From contig CBDUWP010000001.1 in NCBI GenBank assembly GCA_965370955.1, positions 1-64,000 on the forward strand: a stretch of DNA of 64,000 bases. Reading direction: 5' to 3'. A model generated the notes under the pieces. That model worked only from the letters and a program-made list of their open reading frames with translations. It had not been told where the DNA came from and did no database searches. This DNA is from CBDUWP01 sp965370955. GTDB taxonomy: Bacteria > Planctomycetota > Phycisphaerae > Sedimentisphaerales > Anaerobacaceae. This document shows positions 1-8,072 of the stretch, piece by piece (position 1 is the stretch's first letter; each line of letters begins with the position of its first letter). The position numbers and the translations under genes were made by a program.

Positions 1-172
1 AATTTTGGCCGTAAAACTTAGCTATTTCGCCTATTTTGTCGCGGTGACGGGCGGGGGAGTCAGCGGTTTTAGCGGCGGGCGGATTTTTTTTAGGTTGCGG
101 GACAGGTCGAGCAGCCAGCGACAAAAATCGCAAGTAGGCGGACAAAAACACAATGTAAACAAACCACGCCAT
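1..172 (-). CDS. Possible membrane-anchored protein, N-terminal part only
   Basis: An open frame begins at an ATG whose first base is 172 on the minus strand and runs without a stop off the left edge (57 codons). It encodes a short hydrophobic N-terminal stretch (about residues 3-20, beginning MAWFVYIVFL) and then a Pro/Lys/Ala-rich linker, a pattern seen in membrane-anchored proteins. No Shine-Dalgarno is evident. A plus-strand frame over the same bases (5-196) encodes a Ser/Gly/Arg-rich peptide with no protein-like features, so I prefer the minus strand. The family cannot be recognised from this fragment. Confidence 0.35.
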   Translation of the reverse strand, partial: MAWFVYIVFLSAYLRFLSLAARPVPQPKKNPPAAKTADSPARHRDKIGEIAKFYGQN

Positions 173-280
173 AGTGATGGCAGGGCGAAAAAATAGTGGG
201 ACAATCGGCGAGGGGAGAAGCAGGGGGAAATATGCGAGCGGGACGATCGGAAAAAAAGTGGAATGACCGGATTGGAATCT

Positions 281-356
281 GAGGTTGGTTCGGTTCTTTG
301 ATGAGAGATTGCCGCAGTCGGCCTCCAGCCTCCTTCGCAATGACAAACTTAAAATG
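281..356. repeat. 76-base dispersed intergenic repeat, copy A
   Basis: This 76-base segment matches 13657-13732 over its full length with about eight mismatches. Its core carries inverted ends (GAGATTGCCG and CGCAATGAC), so it can fold as an imperfect hairpin like REP elements. It lies outside any gene. Similar GCAATGAC-bearing fragments occur near 4870, 7952-8066 and 13741-13770. Confidence 0.75.
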
Positions 357-392
357 ACAGTGACAGTGATAGTGACAACGACAACGAAAATG
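351..392. repeat. Short TGACAG-like low-complexity run
   Basis: Imperfect tandem six-base units (TGACAG, TGACAG, TGATAG, TGACAA) run from the end of the dispersed repeat to the stop codon of the next minus-strand gene. It looks like slippage-derived simple sequence; no function is evident. Confidence 0.4.
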
Positions 393-1745
393 CTACGGAA
401 TCTGGTCAATCAAGGATGGTAACTCAGCCTCAAATCCAGGATCGTCAAAAGCACTAGACGAAGGAACAGAATCAAGCATGTTAGAGGATGAAGAAATGCC
501 CATCGAATTCAAACGGCTAGAAAGACGAGAAATGTGCTGATTCAAACGATCTATCGCCTCACGATTACGCTGACGCAATAAAGATAAAGAATCCTCAGAC
601 TCAGATAATTTGGCAGTAGTACCGGATAACTGGGCTTGAGACCTGTTGAACTTAGTACGCAAAGCCAAAAGCTCAGACTTGGCAGAAGATAAACTAGACC
701 GAAGGGAAGCTAACTCATTGGATGACTGATTGTATATCGCCTCCGCTCGCTGACTCAACAATGAAGATGTACGCATCAAGTCCAACGAATCCGACTGCAA
801 CTTTAATATACTGCCCGACTGCAAATTACTCTGGTAATAAAGGCCAACCGATATCGATAACAAAAAGGCTACAGAAGCTGAAATCGAAATCAAACGAATG
901 TTCGGAACAGATAACCTTAAACGCAAAAACAAATCGCTAAAACTAATACGAACCTTAGAAAAAAATGACTTAGACCAAAATTTGGCTTGAGGAGCAATCT
1001 GAGCTTGATGACTAACCTGAACTCGGGGCGTAGACTTAGGCCGAGTGACCGACTCGGTAGCTAAATCGTGCCGAACAACTGAAAAATTAGGATTAGGGCG
1101 AGAGGCAAATTTAGATCCAGAAACAAAGGACGAAGCGGAAACCGAATCGCTAGAACCGTGCATAGCCGAAAATTGGGCAGCAGCCTTGGCAATAGTACTC
1201 TTAATATGAGGATCGAAAATGGCAGGGCCAGACTGAGTGTTTTTGGTCGGAGCAGGCGGAACAGACGTCTTCGGCATCGCAGGAGGATCGAGCTGAAGAG
1301 ATTCAAAAATGTCGTCCAAATTGTCGTCCTCTTTGACTGATAAAGGTTCATAGGATAATGGTGAGTCCATCTCAACTGACTCATCAGAACTGTCGCGATT
1401 TTCCGAAATAGCAGGCGACTCATCAATGAAAGGACTCTTAGTCGATATCATGTTGCTGATGGCGGCCATAGCTAAATTGGCTGAATCAGTGGCAGGCTTG
1501 TTACGTTGGCTGTCAAACTTCTCGTCAGATGTATCGCCAAAAGGACTAGAGCCAACAGGGTGACTAATAATGTAGCGGCGATTCTTGAACTTGCGAATGT
1601 TAACAACGCCAAGCCGAATGTATTTCTCCATCTGGTTGCAGCTAATGCCCTCGCGGCGAGCATATTCGTCAACTGTCAAAAGCTCACGGCTAAGAGGAAT
1701 AGAACCAGATAAATCTTTCAATATGTCATCTTTAGTGGTTTTCAT
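393..1745 (-). CDS. Membrane protein with HTH-like N-terminus and coiled-coil tail
   Basis: The family is not recognised. Residues 22-60 (starting LLTVDEYARREGIS and ending in an RRYI) look like a small MerR/excisionase-type winged helix-turn-helix. A long Ser/Pro-rich low-complexity linker follows (about 65-270), then one transmembrane segment at about 287-307. A Ser/Leu/Arg-rich region with heptad character (about 325-415) comes next, with an acidic C-terminus. The layout suggests a cytoplasmic DNA- or ligand-binding head, a membrane anchor and an extracytoplasmic coiled coil. The ATG start is followed by the well-formed domain. It has its own upstream spacer of 182 bases after nnrD and reads the same way as nnrD-larB-tsaD. 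A role as a membrane-tethered regulator is inference only. Confidence 0.65.
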   Translation of the reverse strand: MKTTKDDILKDLSGSIPLSRELLTVDEYARREGISCNQMEKYIRLGVVNIRKFKNRRYIISHPVGSSPFGDTSDEKFDSQRNKPATDSANLAMAAISNMISTKSPFIDESPAISENRDSSDESVEMDSPLSYEPLSVKEDDNLDDIFESLQLDPPAMPKTSVPPAPTKNTQSGPAIFDPHIKSTIAKAAAQFSAMHGSSDSVSASSFVSGSKFASRPNPNFSVVRHDLATESVTRPKSTPRVQVSHQAQIAPQAKFWSKSFFSKVRISFSDLFLRLRLSVPNIRLISISASVAFLLSISVGLYYQSNLQSGSILKLQSDSLDLMRTSSLLSQRAEAIYNQSSNELASLRSSLSSAKSELLALRTKFNRSQAQLSGTTAKLSESEDSLSLLRQRNREAIDRLNQHISRLSSRLNSMGISSSSNMLDSVPSSSAFDDPGFEAELPSLIDQIP

Positions 1746-1927
1746 TTTTGTTCCATCAAATATATATCTGCTACAACAAAAAGCATGTCAAAATATTGTC
1801 GCCCCAATCGTAAATGCTAAAACATACCTGTTACAATAGTGTTTTCGGACGTTATTGAGGTTTTTCTTGAGAAAAACGGCTTAATATCAAAATTATATGG
1901 GGGATTTTTGGAAAAAATAGCTATTTT

Positions 1928-2809
1928 TCAGCATTTTTGATGTCGAAGTATCGCCTCCGGCAAAAAATCAATGATGTCTGTGGCGATAAGGCTTATTTGA
2001 CCCTTGCAATCCGCCGCAATGTCACCGGCTAAGCCATGAAGGTAAACGCCTAAACAAGCGGCATCAAAATCATCAATCAAACCCTGACAGCAAAAGCTGC
2101 TGATCATACCAGTCAAAACGTCACCACTGCCGGCTGTGGCCATGCCGGGATTGCCTGTGTCGTTAATATAAATCTTCTCGCCATCGGTGACGATCGTACC
2201 AGAACCTTTCAATACAACAATTGAGCCAGTGGCTTTTGCAACAGCTATAGCACAACTTTTTCGATCGGATAAGTCAAATCCAGTTCGGCGGAATAAACCT
2301 GTACATAAACGAGACATCTCGCCAAAATGAGGAGTCAAAATCAATCTGGCAGCGCAAAGATCTGGCCAATTTTTGATCCTAGACAAATTGTTCAAGCCAT
2401 CGGCATCAATGACCATCGGCAAATCTTTAAGCTCTATCAATAAACGCATCAAAGAAACCAACTCCGAACTTTGGCCAAGACCGCAGCCAACGGCAACTGT
2501 ATCGTGGTTGGAAATTGCATCAAGTAAAGGTTTAATCGAATCGGTGGTTATCCGACCTAAATCATCATCGGCAAGGGCCAAAGTAGTAAAACAAATCCCG
2601 CCAGATGAAACGGAAGTCTGAGCTTGGCGAGAAGTGGCAACCTTAACTAGGCCGGCTCCAGAGCGAAGGGCAGCATTGGCGGATAATACCGCAGCGCCAG
2701 CCATGTCGCGGCTGCCGGCAATAATCAAAAGCTTGCCAAAATCGCCCTTATGAGAATCAATCAAGCGAGGAGCAAACTTGGGAAGGTTCTTTATCGTGAC
2801 TGTTTTCAT
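1928..2809 (-). CDS. nnrD: ADP/ATP-dependent NAD(P)H-hydrate dehydratase
   Basis: This enzyme dehydrates damaged S-NAD(P)HX back to NAD(P)H using ADP or ATP. At 293 residues it is the stand-alone C-terminal (YjeF-C, ribokinase-like) domain; no N-terminal epimerase domain (NnrE) is fused or adjacent. Visible signatures are KGDFGKLLIIAGS at 21-33, GCGLGQ at 108-113, DADGLN at 135-140, TPHFGEM at 159-165, and the nucleotide/catalytic loop GMATAGSGDVLTGM at 222-235. It lies 48 bases downstream of larB on the same strand. Its ribosome-binding site and start codon are tandemly duplicated (2807-2834), described separately. Confidence 0.92.
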   Translation of the reverse strand: MKTVTIKNLPKFAPRLIDSHKGDFGKLLIIAGSRDMAGAAVLSANAALRSGAGLVKVATSRQAQTSVSSGGICFTTLALADDDLGRITTDSIKPLLDAISNHDTVAVGCGLGQSSELVSLMRLLIELKDLPMVIDADGLNNLSRIKNWPDLCAARLILTPHFGEMSRLCTGLFRRTGFDLSDRKSCAIAVAKATGSIVVLKGSGTIVTDGEKIYINDTGNPGMATAGSGDVLTGMISSFCCQGLIDDFDAACLGVYLHGLAGDIAADCKGQISLIATDIIDFLPEAILRHQKC

Positions 2810-2834
2810 ATTAAGCCTCTCATATTAAGCCTCT
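2807..2834 (-). repeat. Tandem duplication of the nnrD RBS and start codon
   Basis: Read on the minus strand, the 14-base unit AGAGGCTTAATATG occurs twice in a row. The second copy supplies the nnrD start at 2809. The first opens a five-codon frame (MRGLI) whose TGA stop overlaps the nnrD ATG as ATGA, so translation of the leader could feed into nnrD. Confidence 0.8.
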
Positions 2835-2857
2835 ATTGATTTAATCGATTGGAAAAA

Positions 2858-3634
2858 TCAATCTTTATTATTAGAAGAATCAATCTTTTTGTTTATCATG
2901 GAAGCTGTCACTGCTGCGGAAAAACCATTGTCAATGTTGACCGTCACTACGCCGCTAGCACAACTATTTAGCATCGTTAATAAAGCGGACAACCCATCAA
3001 AGCAAGAGCCGTAACCAACGCTTGTCGGAACAGCTATGACAGGGCAGCTAACCAAACCGCCAACTACACTGGCAAGAGCACCCTCCATGCCGGCGACGAC
3101 AATGATGCAATTGGCTTTCTGAAGTTTCGGCAAGTGAGCCATAACACGATGAAGGCCGGCGACGCCAACATCACAAATTATTTCAGAACGCTGACCCATT
3201 ATCTCGGCTGTCACGCGAGCCTCGTGGGCGACAGGTAAATCGGCTGTGCCTGCTGTGACTATCGGTAAAATTGATTGGGATTTGGGAAGCTCTTGTTGTA
3301 ACAGGGCTATCGTTTTGCCGAGCGGTTCATATTCGGCATTATCGAAATTGCCTGTGGACAATAAGGCTTCAAATATGTCGGAACTAGCGCGAGTGGCTAA
3401 AACATTATTACCCCTGTTAGCTAATAACTCAAAAATCTTGACTATCTGGTCAGTCGTTTTGCCGGGACAAAAAATCACCTCAGCAAACCCACGACGAACC
3501 TGACGATGATGATCTATACAAGCAAAATCAAACTCCTCAAAAGGCAACAATCGAAGCTGCGCCATCGCCTCATCAATAGTAAGATCGCTGGACTGGACAA
3601 GTTTTAATAACTTCTTTATCTGTTCAGTATTCAT
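2858..3634 (-). CDS. larB: LarB-like pyridinium-3,5-biscarboxylate mononucleotide synthase
   Basis: LarB carboxylates nicotinic acid adenine dinucleotide as the first step toward the nickel-pincer cofactor of LarA-type racemases. The protein (258 residues) has the N-terminal LarB region with DHHRQVRRGFAEVIFCPGKT (about 41-60), then the PurE-like carboxylase fold. Motifs there are VTAGTADLPVAHEA at 126-139, DVGVAGLHR at 155-163, AGMEGALASVVGG at 181-193 and PTSVGYG at 203-209. No LarA, LarC or LarE is in this window, so the cofactor pathway cannot be confirmed here. It sits between tsaD and nnrD on the minus strand, 45 bases after the tsaD stop, and that spacer holds a dispersed repeat. Confidence 0.9.
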   Translation of the reverse strand: MNTEQIKKLLKLVQSSDLTIDEAMAQLRLLPFEEFDFACIDHHRQVRRGFAEVIFCPGKTTDQIVKIFELLANRGNNVLATRASSDIFEALLSTGNFDNAEYEPLGKTIALLQQELPKSQSILPIVTAGTADLPVAHEARVTAEIMGQRSEIICDVGVAGLHRVMAHLPKLQKANCIIVVAGMEGALASVVGGLVSCPVIAVPTSVGYGSCFDGLSALLTMLNSCASGVVTVNIDNGFSAAVTASMINKKIDSSNNKD

Positions 3635-3640
3635 ATTTAT

Positions 3641-3682
3641 TTTTCCTTCGTAATACTATATCCGTAAGGGCGTGGTGGTTTA
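3641..3682. repeat. Short copy of a dispersed spacer repeat
   Basis: This copy shares TTCGTAATACTA and TCCGTAAGGGCGTGGTGGTTTA with the longer element at 36061-36174. It looks like that element with its middle deleted. It fills the tsaD-larB spacer and its end overlaps the tsaD stop codon. Confidence 0.7.
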
Positions 3683-4726
3683 TTCGCTGCTGGATTTCGG
3701 CTCAAGTGATAAATCTGCGAATAATCCTTTCTTGAATTTGTGATACGCCAATGAAGCTACCATAACGGCATTGTCTGTGCAATAACGCTTTGGGCCAACC
3801 AAAAATTTAACCTCAGGGGTTAAATCACGGCAGGCTTGTTTCAATGCTTCTCGCAAAGCACCATTACAAGCAACGCCGCCGCCGAGAATCAATGTCCTAG
3901 CAGAGCATCGCTTGATAGCTCGCAAACATTTTGTCCGCAAAACGTCAATGACCGCCATCTGAAACGAAGCTGCCACATCAGCTAACTGCTGGTTCGACAT
4001 AGCAGGGACAATGGTCTTGCCCTTCATGTCCTGACCGTGACAGTGATAAAGAACGGCTGTCTTTAATCCGCTAAAGGAAAAGTCAAGCGAGTCAGGTGAC
4101 AAAAGGCTGCGGGGAAATTTGATGGCAGAGGGATCGCCCTTTTTAGCTAAGGCTTCAATCGCAGGGCCGCCCGGATAGGGAAGACCGAGCATGCTGGCAA
4201 CCTTGTCAAAAGCTTCACCTGCTGCATCGTCAATTGTATGGCCGAGCAATTGCGGCTCAAGCGGGGATCTGTAATCGTATAAACTGCTGTGGCCGCCAGA
4301 GACAATCAAAGCAACGGCTGGATGTTGGAAATCAGACGACAAGGCCGATTGTGATAATGTTGCGCCCTGCATGTGAGCGTGCAAATGGTCAATCGAAATC
4401 AAAGGCTTGTCCAAAGCAAAGCAAAGTGTCTTGGCGGCTGTCACGCCGACCATCAAAGCGATCGTTAAACCCGGCTGATTGGCTACGGCTATTGCGTCTA
4501 TATCGCCGAAAGTTAGAGCGGAATCCGATAGGGTTTTAGCTATGACGGGGTAAATGTTCTGCAAATGGGCGCGAGAGGCTATTTCAGGGACAACGCCGCC
4601 ATAGGCTGCGTGAAGCTCAATCTGAGAGGCGACAACAGAAGATCTAACTATGACGCCATCTGTCACTATCGATGCGGCTGTCTCGTCACAACTCGACTCA
4701 ATGCCTAAAATGTTAATCTCTTTCAT
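3680..4726 (-). CDS. tsaD: tRNA N6-threonylcarbamoyladenosine transferase subunit TsaD
   Basis: TsaD (Kae1/Gcp family, ASKHA fold) transfers the threonylcarbamoyl group to A37 of ANN-decoding tRNAs together with TsaB and TsaE. The N-terminal LGIESSCDET is diagnostic. The metal-binding HxxxH is present as HLHAH (about 114-118), followed by SGGHSSLY and the nucleotide-binding GGGVACNGALRE near residue 285. An upstream in-frame ATG at 4768 would add 14 non-conserved residues. I take the ATG at 4726, directly before KEINILGIESS, giving 348 residues, the usual length. It is the first gene of the minus-strand group tsaD-larB-nnrD. Confidence 0.96.
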   Translation of the reverse strand: MKEINILGIESSCDETAASIVTDGVIVRSSVVASQIELHAAYGGVVPEIASRAHLQNIYPVIAKTLSDSALTFGDIDAIAVANQPGLTIALMVGVTAAKTLCFALDKPLISIDHLHAHMQGATLSQSALSSDFQHPAVALIVSGGHSSLYDYRSPLEPQLLGHTIDDAAGEAFDKVASMLGLPYPGGPAIEALAKKGDPSAIKFPRSLLSPDSLDFSFSGLKTAVLYHCHGQDMKGKTIVPAMSNQQLADVAASFQMAVIDVLRTKCLRAIKRCSARTLILGGGVACNGALREALKQACRDLTPEVKFLVGPKRYCTDNAVMVASLAYHKFKKGLFADLSLEPKSSSE

Positions 4727-4895
4727 AATTGAAATATGATAGCGGAATTGACGCAAAAAGTAAACCAATCTCGGCTAATGTAAGGAAAAAATGGTAAACC
4801 AAAAAAAAGGTAAATTATTTTTGTTAATTTATTTTTTTTTATTGTATTTGAAATGATTGTCGATAAACTGCCGCAATGACAAATAAAAACGATCA

Positions 4896-4923
4896 GCCAC
4901 AGAGAGCACAGAGAATGCAGAGG
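4896..4923. repeat. GCCACAGAG-type short repeat
   Basis: The segment GCCACAGAGAGCACAGAG followed by AATGCAGAGG resembles a short repeat I recognise from intergenic DNA of other bacteria. A GCCGCAATGAC fragment of the 76-base repeat family lies just upstream at about 4869-4880. A related GCCACAG also begins the partial repeat at 7952. Confidence 0.45.
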
Positions 4924-4985
4924 TTTTTTTAAAAGCAAGACTGTTGCAAGTTAAAGAAGTTTTTGGAATTTATGAAGGTGACGAA

Positions 4986-6368
4986 ATGTTTGATTTTTTA
5001 AATGTTAAAAAAATGCAGCCGACAGGGAAAATCTCGCCATACGAAGATCGAAGGCTTAGATATAAAACCTTGAAAATCTCCGTCTATGAAGGCATTCTAG
5101 CTGTGGTTGTGATGGGATTGTACGCCACGTTTTATATACCATATCTAAATCATCTCGGCGCAACGAAACTGCAGGTGGGAATGGCGATGGCACTGCCGGC
5201 TTTTGTGATGGGGATTGTACAGTTCTTTACACCATCTTTATTTGTACGTATCAAAAGTTATAAATTTGTACTTATTTATGGATTATTATTTTACTCATTT
5301 TGCCTGATTCCATTTGCATTTAGCAGCTATATTGCGACGGCTTGGCCAGTCTGGTTCGCTATCACAATGATAACTGTGGCATCTGTCGCGTCTGCTATGA
5401 TTATGGCGGTCTGGCAGGACTGGATATCATATATCGTGCCGGCAAAAAGAAGAGGCAAATATTTCGCCATGAAGTCACGACTGATGACCGTTTGCCAAAT
5501 TATAGTTGCTGTTATCGCTGGATTGATGCTGGATAAATTCTCCGCAAAAATTATGACAGTTTTTGTACTTATATGGTTGTCATGCTTTGTGCTCAGGACT
5601 ATCAGTGCGCTGACTTTTTTCTATCATTATGAGCCGGCAAAAATACACCAAACACAAAAAAGAAAAATTGGATTCAAAAATTTTATGACCGAATATATGA
5701 CCGGGTCATACGGGAAATTTGTTCTGGCTGTGGCGGCGACTGGTTTCTGTATGGCATTTTATCAGCCGTTTTTGGCAGGGTATATTATCGATGATCTCAA
5801 ATACAGCTATACACTCTATTCGATTTTTATGATTGTGCCGGCGGTGGTTAGCGCGATTGTTGTAGGGTATTGGGGGAAAATATGCGACAAAATCGGGTAT
5901 GTCGTGCCAATGAAAATTGCTATTATAGGATTTGTTTGTACGCCGATATTGTTGGCTGTCTGTGAAAAATATTGGCTGCTGATTATTGTGCAAATAATCA
6001 TCGGTTCAAGTTCGGTCGGATTTGCGCTGGCGGCATTTAGCTATCTTATTAGTATATCAAAGCCAGAGGACAGGCTCTGCTGTATATCATATACCAATGG
6101 AGTCAACTTTACCATCGTTGCAACAGGGGCAGTATTAGGAGGTGTGCTGGCGGAATCGTGGCCGGTGATTTTGAATTATCAGTCGCAAACAATTTTTCTA
6201 GTTGCAGCTGTTATATTAATGCTGCCTGTGATATTATTGTGGACATTGACAGACGATAAGCCGAAAAAACAAAAATTGTCAACTGTAGATTTGTTTTTCT
6301 CTAATCCGAAATTGTCACTGAAGTTTGGATCTGTGATCTCAGGATTGAGACGGCTAAAAAAATGGTAA
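4986..6368 (+). CDS. MFS transporter
   Basis: This is a polytopic protein of about 460 residues with roughly twelve hydrophobic segments and the two-halved layout of the major facilitator superfamily. Basic loops lie between the helices (for example PAKRRGKYFAMKSRL), and a central cytoplasmic loop around residues 215-235 separates the halves. A TTG at 4944 is possible. I prefer the ATG at 4986 because GAAGGTGA lies 5 bases upstream and the extra residues are unremarkable. The substrate cannot be read from sequence. It is followed after 48 bases by the LDI-like lipoprotein, so the two may be co-transcribed; whether it moves that enzyme's substrate or product is speculation. Confidence 0.85.
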   Translation: MFDFLNVKKMQPTGKISPYEDRRLRYKTLKISVYEGILAVVVMGLYATFYIPYLNHLGATKLQVGMAMALPAFVMGIVQFFTPSLFVRIKSYKFVLIYGLLFYSFCLIPFAFSSYIATAWPVWFAITMITVASVASAMIMAVWQDWISYIVPAKRRGKYFAMKSRLMTVCQIIVAVIAGLMLDKFSAKIMTVFVLIWLSCFVLRTISALTFFYHYEPAKIHQTQKRKIGFKNFMTEYMTGSYGKFVLAVAATGFCMAFYQPFLAGYIIDDLKYSYTLYSIFMIVPAVVSAIVVGYWGKICDKIGYVVPMKIAIIGFVCTPILLAVCEKYWLLIIVQIIIGSSSVGFALAAFSYLISISKPEDRLCCISYTNGVNFTIVATGAVLGGVLAESWPVILNYQSQTIFLVAAVILMLPVILLWTLTDDKPKKQKLSTVDLFFSNPKLSLKFGSVISGLRRLKKW

Positions 6369-6416
6369 GGAAAAAGAAAAAAAAGTGTTATTTCATAGCC
6401 AATAATAGGAGATCAA

Positions 6417-7952
6417 ATGTCGAAAAAAATAGCTGCCCTATTCATATTTGTACTATGTGTATTGCTGGCAATATCAGGTTGTAATACGACTGAATCAGAT
6501 GAGTCAACTGAGGCAGGCGAAAACTTTAAGCAGGGCTTGACAGATAAACAGCTGGCAATCCAAAGATGGTTCTCATATCTGACCTTTATGCAGGATCGAA
6601 ACGAGAAATCATGGAAAGAATTTTATGATGACGGCAATCAAGTGGATGTCACGGCGTTGCGATATCAGTTGGCGTTTTGCTCCTACAGCGCGGCGGCAAT
6701 GGCAAATCAAACGCCGGCTTATCGACAGCTAATAAAAAAGCAACTGTCCGATCTGTGCGAAAGGATGATCGATTATAGGTGCTGGCCGTATGTCACGCGA
6801 TATTGGAACTATCAGAATGGGCCAATCGATCCGGCTAAATATGAAAATGTTATGTATACCGCGCATCTGACGCAAATGATGTGTCTCTACGAACATCTGA
6901 CAGGGGATATGGTCTATTCGGAAAAAGGATGGGACTTCGTAGATAATAAAAATCGCAAAACTCATTACAATCTTGAAAAAGCAATCCAAAGGCTGCATGT
7001 GCAATCTGTCAACGATCCGACAGGAGGAATTGCTTGCGAACCGAATCAGATTTTTGCCACCTGTAACAGTCACAGCGCGATATCGTTTATGCTGTTCGAT
7101 TTGATGCATGGAACCGACTACGAAAAGGCAAACGAAAAATGGTTCAAATGGATGGCTACGAATTTTCTAAACAAAGTGCCGCTGACAAGAGAGTTTATGT
7201 ATATTAGATATAATAATAAGCTGAAAATGTTTACGCCGATGGGAGATGTCGGGGCTGATTGCTGGGCGCTGGGGTGGGGCTATCTGTGGTTCGGCGATGT
7301 GGCGTTTGCGGAAAAAGGACTAAGCCATATCAAGAAATTGGCGAAATGGTTCTATCCGGAAAAAGATCAGGCTTATGCTAAAAATAGCAAGGTGATTGGC
7401 TGCTGCGGCGGCGGATCGCTGAATGTGGCTAACTCGTTTTTGCCGCTATTGGCTGTACAAGTAGAAGGAGCAAATAGCGAAATTGCGAAAAAATCGCTCA
7501 ACTGGCTAACAGCTAAACTGGCAAGAGAAATCGATACAGATGGCGACGGATATAAAGAATCCTACTATTATCACAGCTGTCAAATGCATAAAATCTCCGC
7601 AACGGCTAATATCGCAACAGCTCTGGTAACTGACGGGGACTCGCTGAGAAAATTTTACCAAACAAGCCGAAAAAATATCCTGACCGAACCAACATTGGAA
7701 AAAGTTGACTATCCAAATGTTTATGTCAGGGCAGCGGAATATCAAAAGCCAATCTTGAGATTTGTAATCCTTAAAGCTAACCCGTCATTTGACGAAGAAA
7801 CGGAAATTGTCTGCTCGCAAATTCCAATAAAAAACAAAGTGACTGTCACCAAAGATGGAAAAAAATATACTAAATTTAAACGCAGTGGAAATAATCTGAT
7901 AATCCTAACCAAATTAAATGACGAGCATGTCTTCGAAGTGAAAAACTATTAG
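6417..7952 (+). CDS. Lipoprotein resembling linalool dehydratase/isomerase
   Basis: A 511-residue protein with a lipoprotein signal (hydrophobic 5-20, lipobox ISGC with Cys22), so it is probably anchored in the envelope. The body resembles the (alpha/alpha)6-barrel linalool dehydratase/isomerase family. It has a YQLAF segment at 83-87, an MYTAHLTQMMCLYEHLTGD stretch containing His150, and GIACEPNQIFATCNSHS with Cys207 and Cys216. The nine-residue spacing of these two cysteines equals the active-site pair Cys171/Cys180 as I recall it for the Castellaniella enzyme. The His-Cys distance is about 15 residues longer here. An AGGAG lies 5-6 bases before the ATG. The family call is from remembered motifs; the real substrate is unknown and need not be a terpene. 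Confidence 0.7.
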   Translation: MSKKIAALFIFVLCVLLAISGCNTTESDESTEAGENFKQGLTDKQLAIQRWFSYLTFMQDRNEKSWKEFYDDGNQVDVTALRYQLAFCSYSAAAMANQTPAYRQLIKKQLSDLCERMIDYRCWPYVTRYWNYQNGPIDPAKYENVMYTAHLTQMMCLYEHLTGDMVYSEKGWDFVDNKNRKTHYNLEKAIQRLHVQSVNDPTGGIACEPNQIFATCNSHSAISFMLFDLMHGTDYEKANEKWFKWMATNFLNKVPLTREFMYIRYNNKLKMFTPMGDVGADCWALGWGYLWFGDVAFAEKGLSHIKKLAKWFYPEKDQAYAKNSKVIGCCGGGSLNVANSFLPLLAVQVEGANSEIAKKSLNWLTAKLAREIDTDGDGYKESYYYHSCQMHKISATANIATALVTDGDSLRKFYQTSRKNILTEPTLEKVDYPNVYVRAAEYQKPILRFVILKANPSFDEETEIVCSQIPIKNKVTVTKDGKKYTKFKRSGNNLIILTKLNDEHVFEVKNY

Positions 7953-8066
7953 CCACAGGGCTTCGGAGGACAAGCCACTTGCAATGACAATCTTGAGGTT
8001 AGAAGACATGGTGACATTGAAACGCAAAGATTTTAAAAACGAGATTGCCGCTGTCGATCTTTATGG
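7952..8066. repeat. Partial copies of dispersed intergenic repeats
   Basis: Between the converging genes lie GCCACAGGGCTTCGGAGGAC, then GCAATGACAATCTTGAGG, then GAGATTGCCGCTGTCGATC. These are pieces of the family at 281-356 and 13657-13732, rearranged and partly lost. No gene is seen here. Confidence 0.5.
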
Positions 8067-8072
8067 ACTATT

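Noticed and set aside
5..196. Plus-strand 63-residue frame at the left edge
   Set aside because: Ser/Gly/Arg-rich without domain features; the opposite strand has a more protein-like open frame.
281..356. CRISPR array built from the 76-base repeats
   Set aside because: Copies are solitary and kilobases apart, without regular spacers or cas genes.
4234..4539. Long plus-strand frame inside tsaD
   Set aside because: It lies wholly within the conserved tsaD coding sequence on the other strand; a shadow frame.
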